From: Clostridiales bacterium UBA4080
GTDB taxonomy: Bacteria; Bacillota; Clostridia; Lachnospirales; Vallitaleaceae
NCBI GenBank assembly: GCA_002381865.1
Contig: DFYO01000012.1
Span: 26,051-38,434, forward strand
Direction of reading: 5' to 3'
Length of the DNA: 12,384 bases
The notes below the pieces were generated by a model. That model was not told the DNA's origin and ran no database searches. It saw only the letters and a list, made by a program, of their open reading frames with translations. Positions within the stretch are counted from its first letter, which is position 1; every line of letters starts with the position of its first letter. Positions 1-6,292 of this stretch are shown piece after piece. A program made the translations under genes and the position numbers.

Positions 1-403
1 CATCTCTAAGTGCATTTCCTGCTCCAAAGCCAATACCGTTTTTCATTTTAGCGCCTTCGCTTCCTGTGCCATCACAGCTTGACTGATTCTCTAATAGATT
101 GTTATAAATAGCATCTGCTTCTTCTTGTGTCAGTTTTCCTGTTTCAACACGCTCATCAAGAACGGCTTTTTTCTGCTCCATAATAAGCTCCTTGAATTCA
201 TCTAACACACCAGCTTCTCTCGCTATTTCTCCATAAGTGCTGCCCGCTTGATGCTCCTCATAAATATCTTCTACTGATTTTCCGGTTACCTCTGCTGTAA
301 TCTCAGCAGGTGTCGGAACAGTTGCTGCATATGCCATTGCTCCTGAGGTTCCCATCAATCCAACTACAGTAGTTAATGCTAACATTTTTTTAATCCTTTT
401 CAT
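1..403 (-). CDS. Small secreted DUF2680-like protein, N-terminal part (runs off left edge)
   Basis: The gene starts at ATG 403 and 134 residues are visible before the window edge; the 3' end is missing. An AAAGGAG ribosome binding site lies about 8 nt upstream. The protein opens with a signal peptide (MKRIKKML, then a hydrophobic run, with a likely cut after AMAYA near residue 26). A soluble, charged helical domain follows, with two notable stretches: EVTGKSVEDIYEEHQAGSTY, then ERVETGKLTQEEADAIYNNL. Alternating 'GKSVEDIY / GKLTQEEA' helices are characteristic of the YckD/DUF2680 group of small exported proteins, whose function is unknown. The part near the edge becomes Gly/Ser rich. The export call is firm; the family name is from recognition of the pattern and is moderate. 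Confidence 0.75.
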   Translation of the reverse strand, partial: MKRIKKMLALTTVVGLMGTSGAMAYAATVPTPAEITAEVTGKSVEDIYEEHQAGSTYGEIAREAGVLDEFKELIMEQKKAVLDERVETGKLTQEEADAIYNNLLENQSSCDGTGSEGAKMKNGIGFGAGNALRD

Positions 404-449
404 AATCGTAACACTCCTTTAGTTTTTATTAGATTTGTTTTGTTATCTT

Positions 450-501
450 GTAACTGTAGTATAGTAAACAAATGTGATAAAAGTGTGATAGATGTATGAA
501 A
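450..501 (-). promoter_or_regulatory. Promoter with 11-bp-spaced direct repeats upstream of the DUF2680-like gene
   Basis: On the minus strand a -10-like TATACT lies at 463-458. The -35 position has no TTGACA-like hexamer. It is instead occupied by the heptamer TATCACA, repeated exactly 11 bp apart (490-484 and 479-473), with a degenerate third copy one further turn upstream (501-495). Helically phased direct repeats abutting a -10 are the usual arrangement for an OmpR/PhoB-type response regulator that replaces the -35 contact. The repeats are seen directly; the regulator is inferred and is not in the window. Confidence 0.5.
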
Positions 502-525
502 AAGAAAAGTTATTTTCTACTTTTC
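498..525 (-). terminator. Weak candidate terminator downstream of ppnP
   Basis: On the minus strand GAAAAGT (525-519) can pair with ACTTTTC (510-504) across an 8-nt loop, followed by a short T-run. The stem is AT-rich and only 7 bp, and it lies about 70 bp past the ppnP stop. Confidence 0.35.
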
Positions 526-597
526 GAATTAGATAATTCAAAATAATAGCACCCTTTAAGCCTCCCTCCTTATCATAACTCTAATACTTATACTCTT

Positions 598-915
598 TTA
601 CTCTTTGATATAAGAGCAACAATAGTCTGATATTTCTTTAACTGATACTTTAAAAACACAATTGGCTGGCACCTCAAAGCTTTGCCCTTCTTCATAAGTA
701 ACCCACGCTTCGCTTCCTGGCAGCTTTACACTAATAACACCTGCCAGTACTTCCATATTTTCCTTGTATCCAGTACTAAATTCATAGTTTCCAGGCAACA
801 TAATACCTAATGTTTTTTTAGTACCATCCTCAAAAATTATAGTACGGCTAGTTACATTTCCATCAAAATAAACATTTGCTTTTTTAATGGCAGTAACATT
901 TTCAAATCTGTCCAT
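598..915 (-). CDS. ppnP: Pyrimidine/purine nucleoside phosphorylase PpnP (DUF1255, YaiE family)
   Basis: The 105-residue protein aligns by eye along its whole length with E. coli PpnP (about 94 residues). Landmarks in order are NVYFDGNVTSRTI, the core GIMLPGNYEFSTGYKENMEV, GVISVKLPGSEAW, the turn YEEGQSFEVPAN, and a C-terminal strand ending SDYCCSYIKE (E. coli: SYLCRYL). This is a small single-domain cupin fold. Family members catalyse phosphorolysis of several purine and pyrimidine nucleosides to base plus ribose-1-phosphate, serving nucleoside salvage in the cytosol. The start at 915 is supported by GGAGG 7-8 nt upstream. It is slightly longer than the E. coli protein because of an N-terminal MDRFENVTAIKKA extension. 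It lies about 95 bp downstream of the exporter gene, separated by a small inverted repeat, so co-transcription is uncertain. Confidence 0.93.
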   Translation of the reverse strand: MDRFENVTAIKKANVYFDGNVTSRTIIFEDGTKKTLGIMLPGNYEFSTGYKENMEVLAGVISVKLPGSEAWVTYEEGQSFEVPANCVFKVSVKEISDYCCSYIKE

Positions 916-945
916 ATTAATTCCTCCATTTTAATGTTTATAATA

Positions 946-987
946 AAGGGTAAATCAAGGGGACGGTTCTTTTGTGATAATACCCTT
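946..987. repeat. REP-like intergenic inverted repeat with GGGGACGGTTCTTTTGT core
   Basis: Perfect 7-bp arms AAGGGTA (946-952) and TACCCTT (981-987) flank a spacer that contains GGGGACGGTTCTTTTGT (959-975). From memory, this core is a recurrent intergenic motif in clostridial genomes and is associated with REP-type sequences mobilised by REP-associated tyrosine transposases (RAYT). Only one unit is present here, and no transposase is nearby. Confidence 0.45.
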
Positions 988-1011
988 ATCAAGCATAATG
1001 CATTTGTATAT

Positions 1012-1653
1012 TTACATTTTAATATTGATAGTGTTGATTGCTACGAGTATAAATTTGGCTCCAAAGCAAATCATAGCACAACCCAATGATGCAATAATAA
1101 TACGGTAGGCTCTTCCTTGAATAAATTTTTTTGCGCTTCCTACCAAAAACGATATTGTTCCATATATCATAAAATCTGCTGATATATGCCCAAAAAAATA
1201 AATTAAAACTCCAATATATCCTAATTTATCATAGGACTGAATAATGAAGCTAAGTCCTACAACTGCCCACCATAAAATAAAATACGGATTAGATGCCGAC
1301 AAGAAAAATCCCGATAAAATAACATTATTTGAAAACCTGTTTTTTGAATTGCTTTGAATTGCAATATTGTTTTTTCTTGCCGTAAATACCATATTAAAAC
1401 CCATATATACAAGCAAGGCTCCACCCAGCAGGCCAATAATTATTTGCGCAGGATTAGATTTCAGTATAATCCCAAATCCAAAAAAAACAGAAAATATTAA
1501 TGCAATTTCCAATATTGCATGGCCAACAATTATTACAAGTCCAGTATGTCGTCCTTTAACAAGTGCTTTTTCAATTGTGTATGTCATAACCGGACCTGGC
1601 ATTATAGCTCCCGAAAAGCCTACTACAAATGCCGAAAAATAAAGAGCCAACAT
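1012..1653 (-). CDS. LysE/RhtB-family amino-acid exporter
   Basis: The 213-residue integral membrane protein has about six hydrophobic segments (residues about 3-24, 40-62, 70-90, 113-135, 147-170, 183-207). The first helix carries the family signature GFSGAIMPGPVMTYTIEKAL (Pro19-Gly20-Pro21), the conserved opening of LysE/RhtB translocators. A conserved ASNPYFILWW motif lies at the start of the fourth helix. Length matches the family (about 200-215). Members export amino acids or related small molecules in exchange for protons; the substrate cannot be read from sequence. The start at 1653 has an AAGGTAGG-like ribosome site about 8 nt upstream. The gene lies 71 bp downstream of the acetyltransferase stop with no clear terminator between, so partial co-transcription is possible. 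Confidence 0.88.
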   Translation of the reverse strand: MLALYFSAFVVGFSGAIMPGPVMTYTIEKALVKGRHTGLVIIVGHAILEIALIFSVFFGFGIILKSNPAQIIIGLLGGALLVYMGFNMVFTARKNNIAIQSNSKNRFSNNVILSGFFLSASNPYFILWWAVVGLSFIIQSYDKLGYIGVLIYFFGHISADFMIYGTISFLVGSAKKFIQGRAYRIIIASLGCAMICFGAKFILVAINTINIKM

Positions 1654-1724
1654 AATTTAAACCTACCTTTTTAGAATTCAAGTATTCTTTATTAAATATA
1701 GTGACAAAAGCAAACAACTTATAC

Positions 1725-2363
1725 TCATTCATCTAACATTGACACCGCAATTTCGTATTCATCCTGACTTTTTTGATATTTTTTCTCTTTTGACGGAAAC
1801 GACTTATCAAACTTGTCAACCTCTTCCTCCTTCACATCAAAAACATCCGAAAAATAAGCATAACCGAATATGCCATCCAATGCTCCTTCATAAAGCGGCA
1901 ATACCAATAGTCCTTTATAGAATTTTCCATCTGACATAGAAACATTGTATTTTCTGCCCCCCAAAAATCCGTATGGCTCATAGTGATATGGATATCCAAG
2001 TGTTAAAATTGCTCGATACCCCATTTCCTTAGCTACTTGAATAGAATGCGTAACAAGCTCTTTCCCAAGCCCTTTTCGATGAAACTCTGGCGAAATAAAT
2101 ACTGGGCCAAAGCTAATGGTCTTAAATTCTTTATTATCCTCTGATACGATTTTTGAATTTGTATAGAATATGCCACCAACGATTTCATCATCCGCTTCAA
2201 TTATAAAAGCAAGTTCTTTTATAAAATCTGGATGACTTCTCATTTTATGAACAACGTAGTGTTCATGACCTCCTGGAAAATATAGATTCCAAAATGCTTC
2301 TCTCGCAATTTCCTCAACTCTTCTATAATCTTTAGGTTCTTCGTTTCTGATTTTTATTTTCAT
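1725..2363 (-). CDS. GNAT-family N-acetyltransferase (YhbS-like)
   Basis: The 212-residue protein has a GNAT fold in its first ~145 residues. IRNEEPKDYRRVEEIAREAF is the typical N-terminal strand and helix. SFGPVFISPEF is the beta-4 strand, followed directly by the acetyl-CoA pyrophosphate-binding motif A, HRKGLGKELV (residues 95-104). LTLGYPYHYEPYGF is the motif B region, resembling the 'G.P.YY..FGF' of the YhbS/COG3153 group. The remaining ~65 residues are a charged, Lys/Glu/Asp-rich tail without recognised motifs. The substrate is unknown; relatives acetylate small molecules or protein N-termini. AGAGGG lies about 8 nt before the ATG at 2363. Adjacency to a LysE-type exporter could indicate detoxification by acetylation plus export, but that is only suggestive. 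Confidence 0.88.
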   Translation of the reverse strand: MKIKIRNEEPKDYRRVEEIAREAFWNLYFPGGHEHYVVHKMRSHPDFIKELAFIIEADDEIVGGIFYTNSKIVSEDNKEFKTISFGPVFISPEFHRKGLGKELVTHSIQVAKEMGYRAILTLGYPYHYEPYGFLGGRKYNVSMSDGKFYKGLLVLPLYEGALDGIFGYAYFSDVFDVKEEEVDKFDKSFPSKEKKYQKSQDEYEIAVSMLDE

Positions 2364-2433
2364 TTTATATCCCTCTTAATATTATTACCTTACAAATTAT
2401 CATATAGGCAGAATAAATAGGATTTCTTCCTTA

Positions 2434-2544
2434 TTAATAAACACCTGTTGTTACCAATTTGTTATTTCTAATATTTTTATCTATTTCTGCTTGAAATACT
2501 GCTTTTATACATAATAATTCCATCCACAATTTCCGATTATTCAC
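2434..2544 (-). pseudogene. Possible short coding remnant upstream of the acetyltransferase
   Basis: A 36-codon frame beginning at a GTG reads VNNRKLWMELLCIKAVFQAE and ends NKLVTTGVY plus a stop. Its composition looks protein-like, with amphipathic helix spacing and Trp/Cys use. It has no convincing ribosome binding site and stops close upstream of the acetyltransferase leader. I do not recognise a family. It may be the 3' scrap of a lost gene or chance coding in a 400-bp intergenic region. Confidence 0.22.
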
Positions 2545-2666
2545 TTCTCTATAATTATATACTAATTAGTATTTTCTTGTCACGTCGAATAATTATTAAG
2601 TTATTAGCTAGCTTTTTTACAAGCTTCTTGTTACAATTCGCCTTTTACACACACAGTATATATACA

Positions 2667-2720
2667 CTAGGGTTGTAAGCGTCTTACTTTTCTTGTCCGC
2701 AGTGCAACGGTCTCAACATG
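2667..2720 (-). other. Left attachment-site candidate: rlmD/rumA-like 3' end
   Basis: Read on the minus strand from 2720, the DNA encodes HVETVALRTRKVRRLQP and a stop. HVETV-(A/V)-L plus a short basic tail is the usual C-terminus of RlmD/RumA-type RNA (uracil-C5)-methyltransferases, whose 3' end is an established integration target of large-serine-recombinase elements in streptococci ('rum' site). A second, independent copy of the same peptide end occurs at 10497-10462 in the same orientation. The two share CAyGTyGAGACnGTTGC at DNA level and then diverge. Nothing of the body of the methyltransferase precedes it; a recombinase fragment does. This fits an att junction rather than a gene. Confidence 0.6.
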
Positions 2721-2755
2721 AAATTTTGGTCTACTTTACATTTTCGAAAAACACA

Positions 2756-2919
2756 GTAAAAAGATATCTGAGCGGTTAGACCTCTCAACTTATCAGAACT
2801 TTTCGTACCACACGGCAATAAATACCAACTCTTTTTTTCTTTTCTGTGGCTGGCGGATTTGGCATGATGTAATTATATTTACTTGTCAATTCTCTATATA
2901 TCACGTTCCAATCCATCAT
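2756..2919 (-). pseudogene. Large serine recombinase, frameshifted N-terminal fragment
   Basis: An AGGAG site 8 nt upstream leads into ATG 2919. The frame reads MMDWNVIYRELTSKYNYIMP..KKKRVGIYCRV and then goes out of frame at 2808. Restoring one missing base gives STKSSDKLRGLTAQIS. The combined VGIYCRVSTKSSDKLR..LTAQIS is the catalytic N-terminus of a resolvase/invertase-type large serine recombinase (nucleophile Ser in CRVS). After about residue 53 the similarity fades and the rlmD-like att sequence follows within about 40 bp. Some 450-500 residues are therefore deleted, along with the one-base frameshift. It differs clearly from the intact recombinase at 12220, so it comes from a different element. 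Confidence 0.7.
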
Positions 2920-2933
2920 ATTAATATCTCCTT

Positions 2934-3029
2934 TTATATCAATAGCTTTCCATTTTCACATTTCGATAAATTCAAATTTTTCAAACTGTGAGATTTCTCT
3001 ATTATCGTTAAATAATTTTTATTTGTCAT
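2934..3029 (-). CDS. Short hypothetical ORF directly upstream of the recombinase remnant
   Basis: A 31-codon frame from ATG 3029 (begins MTNKNYLTIIEKSHSLKNLN, ends ENGKLLI) ends in TAA immediately before the AAAGGAG site of the recombinase fragment, the spacing expected for adjacent genes of one operon. It lacks an obvious ribosome site of its own, so it may itself be a 3' remnant. No family is recognised. Small genes commonly precede recombinases in such elements. Confidence 0.3.
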   Translation of the reverse strand: MTNKNYLTIIEKSHSLKNLNLSKCENGKLLI

Positions 3030-3134
3030 TATGTCTAATAAACGTATTAGCATGTTTCTGTCATAGTGATTATCTTATTCTTCATCCTTTTAAACCTAAT
3101 ATCCGACTTGAGCAGCAAGCTCTTTTTTCAAAAA

Positions 3135-3206
3135 ACATCTAAATCAACTACTCACAAATCTGTGATATCTATATTGACTACTCACAAAGTACCAACATCT
3201 ACATTG
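3135..3206. repeat. Degenerate 30-bp tandem repeat
   Basis: Two adjacent 30-bp units start with the identical dodecamer ACTACTCACAAA (3147-3158 and 3177-3188) and end with related ATATCTATATTG and ACATCTACATTG. The tail of a third unit (ACATCTAAATCA) precedes them at 3135-3146. The units differ in the middle. Confidence 0.55.
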
Positions 3207-3257
3207 TTTCAATGGTTTAGGCTTGTTTCGATATTTCCCATGAAGCAAAATATTCAT
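3144..3257 (-). CDS. Possible 37-residue peptide overlapping the tandem repeat
   Basis: ATG 3257 is preceded at 4-5 nt by a good GAGGGTGG ribosome site. The frame gives a basic, aromatic- and Cys-containing peptide beginning MNILLHGKYRNKPKPLKQCR, whose C-terminal part is encoded by the 30-bp repeats (VSSQYRYH, then RFVSS). I do not recognise it. The ribosome site is the only argument for translation. Confidence 0.22.
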   Translation of the reverse strand: MNILLHGKYRNKPKPLKQCRCWYFVSSQYRYHRFVSS

Positions 3258-3295
3258 ATTTCCACCCTCTGGTTCCAATAGCAAAGACACTTAAA

Positions 3296-3545
3296 AAGCT
3301 TATAAAGCGGGCTTTCTACAACCCTACTCTTTCCCCTTTGAGATCAGCGCTACCATCTCGAAGTGGCTCGAGAGGACTTTTATAATGTCAACTCAACCCA
3401 CTTTCGTTTAGGTAACACATTATAATAACTTCGACCGAGTTTTGCCCTCGTTTTTACCATATTATGTTAAAAATCATACAACTTCCTAAGACATATCGTT
3501 GACAACCGAAAGGTTGAGAGGATGGGCAAAATGCCAAAATAGGCA
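3296..3545. ncRNA. Stem-rich noncoding stretch, possible structured RNA (family not recognised)
   Basis: This stretch is less AT-rich than its flanks and carries many short inverted repeats. TTATAATGT (3380-3388) pairs with ACATTATAA (3417-3425), a perfect 9-bp stem. TCTCGA/TCGAGA (3356-3361, 3368-3373) has a 6-nt loop. CGAG/CTCG lies at 3436-3450. CAACC-GAAA-GGTTG (3503-3516) gives a GNRA-type GAAA tetraloop when read on the plus strand. GGCA/TGCC stems cluster at 3524-3545. Further cross-pairing is possible between ACTTCG (3428-3433) and CGAAGT (3359-3364). No coding frame of useful length fits. The tetraloop favours the plus strand, opposite to all neighbouring genes. It could be an element-associated RNA (omega-RNA-like) or the remains of an intron or IS end. 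I could not match it to a known family. Confidence 0.35.
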
Positions 3546-3559
3546 CACCTAAGTGATGG

Positions 3560-5098
3560 TTAAACTTCCTTTTGTTGTTCAAAATCATCCTCTGTGCATT
3601 TCCGAATAATACGCTTTGTTTTTCCCACAGGCAAAGGTACCTCTTCTTCAGAGAAATATTCGATATTCACTATCTCAACTATTGCAGTGTGATTATCCTT
3701 TCCGGCAGGAACCAGAACAGAATCACCAACTTCAATACTATCATCATCGGTTATGTAATAATAACTTTTGTAACCCTCGTCAAATGTTACACTGCAAAAG
3801 ATATAATCATTTTTGCGACGTTTTACCTTTTCATAGATAGATGGGTCTAATATTTCTCCAAAACCATAGAATCTCATAAAGCTAAATACTGTTTCAGCAA
3901 AATCTGCAAAGTCATCTGGCAATCCATTTTTATCAAATGTTCCTTGAATAACACGCTGAGGATTTTTATTAAGATCAATGGTTATGGTATATTCCTTTAT
4001 TTCATTTGGGGTATCAATTATATCCGGCGAATTGCCCTCAACATTATCGAACAAATAATCTGCATCCAGATCATCGAGCAGCCCTTCAACACCACCCTCT
4101 ACTTTATACTTACGAGAAACAATGCAACCAGTCCCAATATTCTGAGTATGCTCAATAGTCTCCGATTCTCTGTCAACTATCAGCTGCTCCGTATAATTCC
4201 AAGTTACATATTCAGTTTCTTCACTAATAGGATGTTTGGGTTTAATTTTTGTAACTCGGTGGTAATCAACAGTAATTCTATTTACCTTATCCGGTTTAAA
4301 CCTACCATCAAAAACATACAAATCATCTATTTGTAAAGAGTCACGAATGAGGTCTGAAAGGTCGACTCCATCTACCTCAAAATTAGCACACAGCGAACCT
4401 CTGAATTTATAAGGCTTGCCCTCTGTATTGGTTATTTCCATTTCCCAATTACCAATATCTGTTGCAAAAATCTCGTCATATTCATTACTAAAATAAGCAG
4501 CTACTTTATTTAAAACATTTTCAGCTACTGCCTTTTCTATTTTATAATTTTTGGTTTGAGACTTTTCATATTTACCAAAGCCATCGCCAAATGAGTATGC
4601 AGAAAACCATACCCGTCCATCCGAATTTATTGTTATATGCTGCTCAACTATGTCATTGGGTTCAGGACAAGGTCCATAACCCATACCGTTAGAGACAATT
4701 CGTATCTTTTGGGGCATCCCTTTAAAGATAAAAGGGTTTTCTCCTGTAAGCATCGATAGCTTACTAAGTGCCAAAATAAACCATGAACGATTTTTAAAAG
4801 CCAGGATTTCTTCTCCAGTATATGCCCAATGATTAAAGTATCTCCATCTTGAATAAATTGCGGAACCCAGTAGAGATATATCTGTAAGATCATCTATAAC
4901 CTTATCCAATTCCTCGTAATCATGGACAGCTTTACCATAGAGTTGTTCAAAAGCATTACCACAGTCCATTTTAAATCCAAGTGCATCACAATCATCTGCC
5001 ATATAATGGTCTACCAGTTCTATGTAATTAATTTTCTGGTCACGAAATTTATCGCACCATTTTACAGCAAAATCATAAACTCGTTTCATATCTGCCAC
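3560..5098 (-). CDS. Conserved hypothetical cytosolic protein, about 512 residues
   Basis: No signal peptide or membrane segment is visible. The N-terminal ~120 residues are helical and Trp/Tyr-rich (MKRVYDFAVKWCDKF, ELVDHYMADDCDALGF, SAIYSRWRYFNHWA), and the middle is beta-rich and acidic. The last ~90 residues (YYYITDDDSIEVGDSVLVPA, then AIVEIVNIEYFSEEEVPLPV) resemble a small beta-barrel of the type found at the N-terminus of primosomal PriA-like proteins. I recognise it as a type of protein common in Lachnospiraceae but know no function. Start choice: a GTG at 5107 lies inside the GGAGGTG ribosome site, whereas GTG 5098 sits 7 nt after GGAGGT and is preferred; ATG 5089 is further away. Its base composition is less AT-rich than the genes to its right, suggesting a different origin. 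Confidence 0.75.
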   Translation of the reverse strand: MADMKRVYDFAVKWCDKFRDQKINYIELVDHYMADDCDALGFKMDCGNAFEQLYGKAVHDYEELDKVIDDLTDISLLGSAIYSRWRYFNHWAYTGEEILAFKNRSWFILALSKLSMLTGENPFIFKGMPQKIRIVSNGMGYGPCPEPNDIVEQHITINSDGRVWFSAYSFGDGFGKYEKSQTKNYKIEKAVAENVLNKVAAYFSNEYDEIFATDIGNWEMEITNTEGKPYKFRGSLCANFEVDGVDLSDLIRDSLQIDDLYVFDGRFKPDKVNRITVDYHRVTKIKPKHPISEETEYVTWNYTEQLIVDRESETIEHTQNIGTGCIVSRKYKVEGGVEGLLDDLDADYLFDNVEGNSPDIIDTPNEIKEYTITIDLNKNPQRVIQGTFDKNGLPDDFADFAETVFSFMRFYGFGEILDPSIYEKVKRRKNDYIFCSVTFDEGYKSYYYITDDDSIEVGDSVLVPAGKDNHTAIVEIVNIEYFSEEEVPLPVGKTKRIIRKCTEDDFEQQKEV

Positions 5099-5169
5099 TG
5101 TGCTCACCTCCGTTATTTATTCATTTAACATTATCCTATTGATTAAATCTTACACTGCATTTATTCCTT

Positions 5170-5375
5170 TACCAGATACTATATCCTGATTTTTTTGATG
5201 GCCTGTTAACAGAGATTCCAAAGCATATGGACGATACAGAGCTATCATTTTTAGATGATTTACTACCTTGGTCAAATAATCTGCCAGAAAGAATCAAAAA
5301 GCCAGTTCAATAGTATCAACAAGGCCATGTATATTGGCTTGATATTTGTCAAGGTACTTGGAGTGGAGCGTTTAC
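5170..5375 (+). mobile_element. IS66-family remnant: transposase C-terminus plus right inverted repeat
   Basis: On the plus strand 5170-5313 encodes the last 47 residues of an IS66 TnpC transposase. It includes LLTEIPKHMDDTELSFLDDL followed by LPWSNNLPERIKKP and a stop; the 'LLPWS..LP' tail is the hallmark of the IS66 C-terminal domain. About 60 bp later GGAGTGGAGCGTTTAC ends at 5375; its complement begins GTAAACGC, the GTAA-type terminus usual for IS66 inverted repeats. Everything upstream (tnpA, tnpB and most of tnpC) is gone, so the piece cannot move itself. It is the only convincing plus-strand coding sequence in the window. Confidence 0.65.
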
Positions 5376-5604
5376 AAAATAAATGTCACTACAATACGAT
5401 AATTAATTGCTATCATCATAAATGGCTACTACACAGGGGAAATCTTGTTGAGTTATTCAAAACTGGATCGTTAAAATAAGAAATGTCTCACTTTTATATT
5501 TGCGTTTACGGTTTTTGTAATAAAATCCTATTTTCTTTATATAATTGATGATATTGTAATTTAAATGTAGTAGTCCAACTATTACAGGTTTTTTTAAAAA
5601 TTAC
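5376..5604. other. Intergenic, AT-rich, no gene recognised
   Basis: Nothing recognisable as a gene lies between the IS66 end and the TraX-family gene. A perfect AT-only hairpin (TTTTATAT/ATATAAAA, about 5611-5627) lies across the end of the TraX gene. GTAGTAGT/ACTATTAC (about 5566-5584) can form a weak stem just beyond it. Neither is followed by a good T-run on the minus strand, so termination there is only possible. Confidence 0.4.
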
Positions 5605-6270
5605 TTATTTTATATTATATAAAATTAATAGATGAATTGGGTAAAACCCATAAAAGAATTTTTTTATTTTAAGTCCTCTACTCCCTGTATAAAAATAAAT
5701 TAACGGCAAAGAACCAATTTGAAACAACTGAACAAGTACACTTGACAACATATATTTTGCAGAGAGTAGTTGCCAAAAAAACGTTACAATTACTAAAGTC
5801 ATAACAAATAATGTGAGTCTGACAAATTTTCCTCTTAATAAGTAGAATCCAAAAATCATAATTATTCCAATAGCTCCATAGTCACTATAAAAGAAATAAT
5901 TTATAACGATGAATAAGAGAATATAGATAAAAGAAAAAGGATTGTTCTTCTTATAATTATCATATAAATGAATAGACAGCATCCCAAAAAATAAAGTAAA
6001 AAAAACATTCTGATGTTTTAAATAAAAAAGAGTATTTGTAAAGGCTAAATCAAAGGGTATCTCAGAAATTAGCGCAAATAAGGCTAATCTTATAAGATAT
6101 TTTTTAATATTACTAGTATGAAAATATCCCTCAACTAATAAAAAACAGAATATTGGAAATGAGACCCTACCTATAATTCGTAAAATAATAAATTCTGGAA
6201 ACAATAAAACTCCAATATGATCTAGTACCATTGTAATACAGGCGACTATTTTTAGATCTGAAGATGTCAC
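5605..6270 (-). CDS. TraX-family integral membrane protein
   Basis: The 221-residue protein is almost entirely hydrophobic, with about seven or eight membrane segments. It begins with the TraX-family pattern SSDLKIVACITMVLDHIGVL, continues RIIGRVSFPIFCFLLVEGY (the conserved 'GR.aFPiFaFll..G'), and ends KKFFYGFYPIHLLILY, the conserved 'FY.fYP.Hl' C-terminus. The family is named after F-plasmid TraX, which N-acetylates pilin. Many Firmicute members occur outside conjugation regions and their substrates are unknown; the fold resembles membrane acyltransferases. The start is GTG 6270 with GAGGGAG about 5 nt upstream. It begins 22 bp after the stop of the 387-residue gene, so the two form one transcription unit. 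An acyl- or acetyl-modifying role for a neighbouring product is an inference. Confidence 0.82.
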   Translation of the reverse strand: MTSSDLKIVACITMVLDHIGVLLFPEFIILRIIGRVSFPIFCFLLVEGYFHTSNIKKYLIRLALFALISEIPFDLAFTNTLFYLKHQNVFFTLFFGMLSIHLYDNYKKNNPFSFIYILLFIVINYFFYSDYGAIGIIMIFGFYLLRGKFVRLTLFVMTLVIVTFFWQLLSAKYMLSSVLVQLFQIGSLPLIYFYTGSRGLKIKKFFYGFYPIHLLILYNIK

Positions 6271-6292
6271 TATTCTCCCTCACTTAAATAAA

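Noticed and set aside
2650..2668. TATATATA-centred palindrome next to the left att site as a recombinase site
   Set aside because: The symmetry is limited to a GTATATATAC core in AT-rich DNA and has no counterpart at the right att site.
3135..3206. Possible CRISPR array because of 30-bp spacing
   Set aside because: Only two and a half units, repeats are adjacent and degenerate with no unique spacers of constant length, and no cas genes are present.
3066..3281. Plus-strand frame of 71 codons opening with a hydrophobic run
   Set aside because: No ribosome binding site; composition is low-complexity Ser/Thr/Ile, and it overlaps repeat DNA and a better-supported minus-strand start.
5255..5479. 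Plus-strand frame of 74 codons over the IS66 end
   Set aside because: It is in a different frame from the recognisable IS66 transposase tail and crosses the element's inverted repeat, so it is a chance frame.
5605..6270. Evidence that the window contains an active conjugation system
   Set aside because: TraX-family proteins are widespread outside transfer regions, and no relaxase, coupling protein or VirB4-type gene is present.
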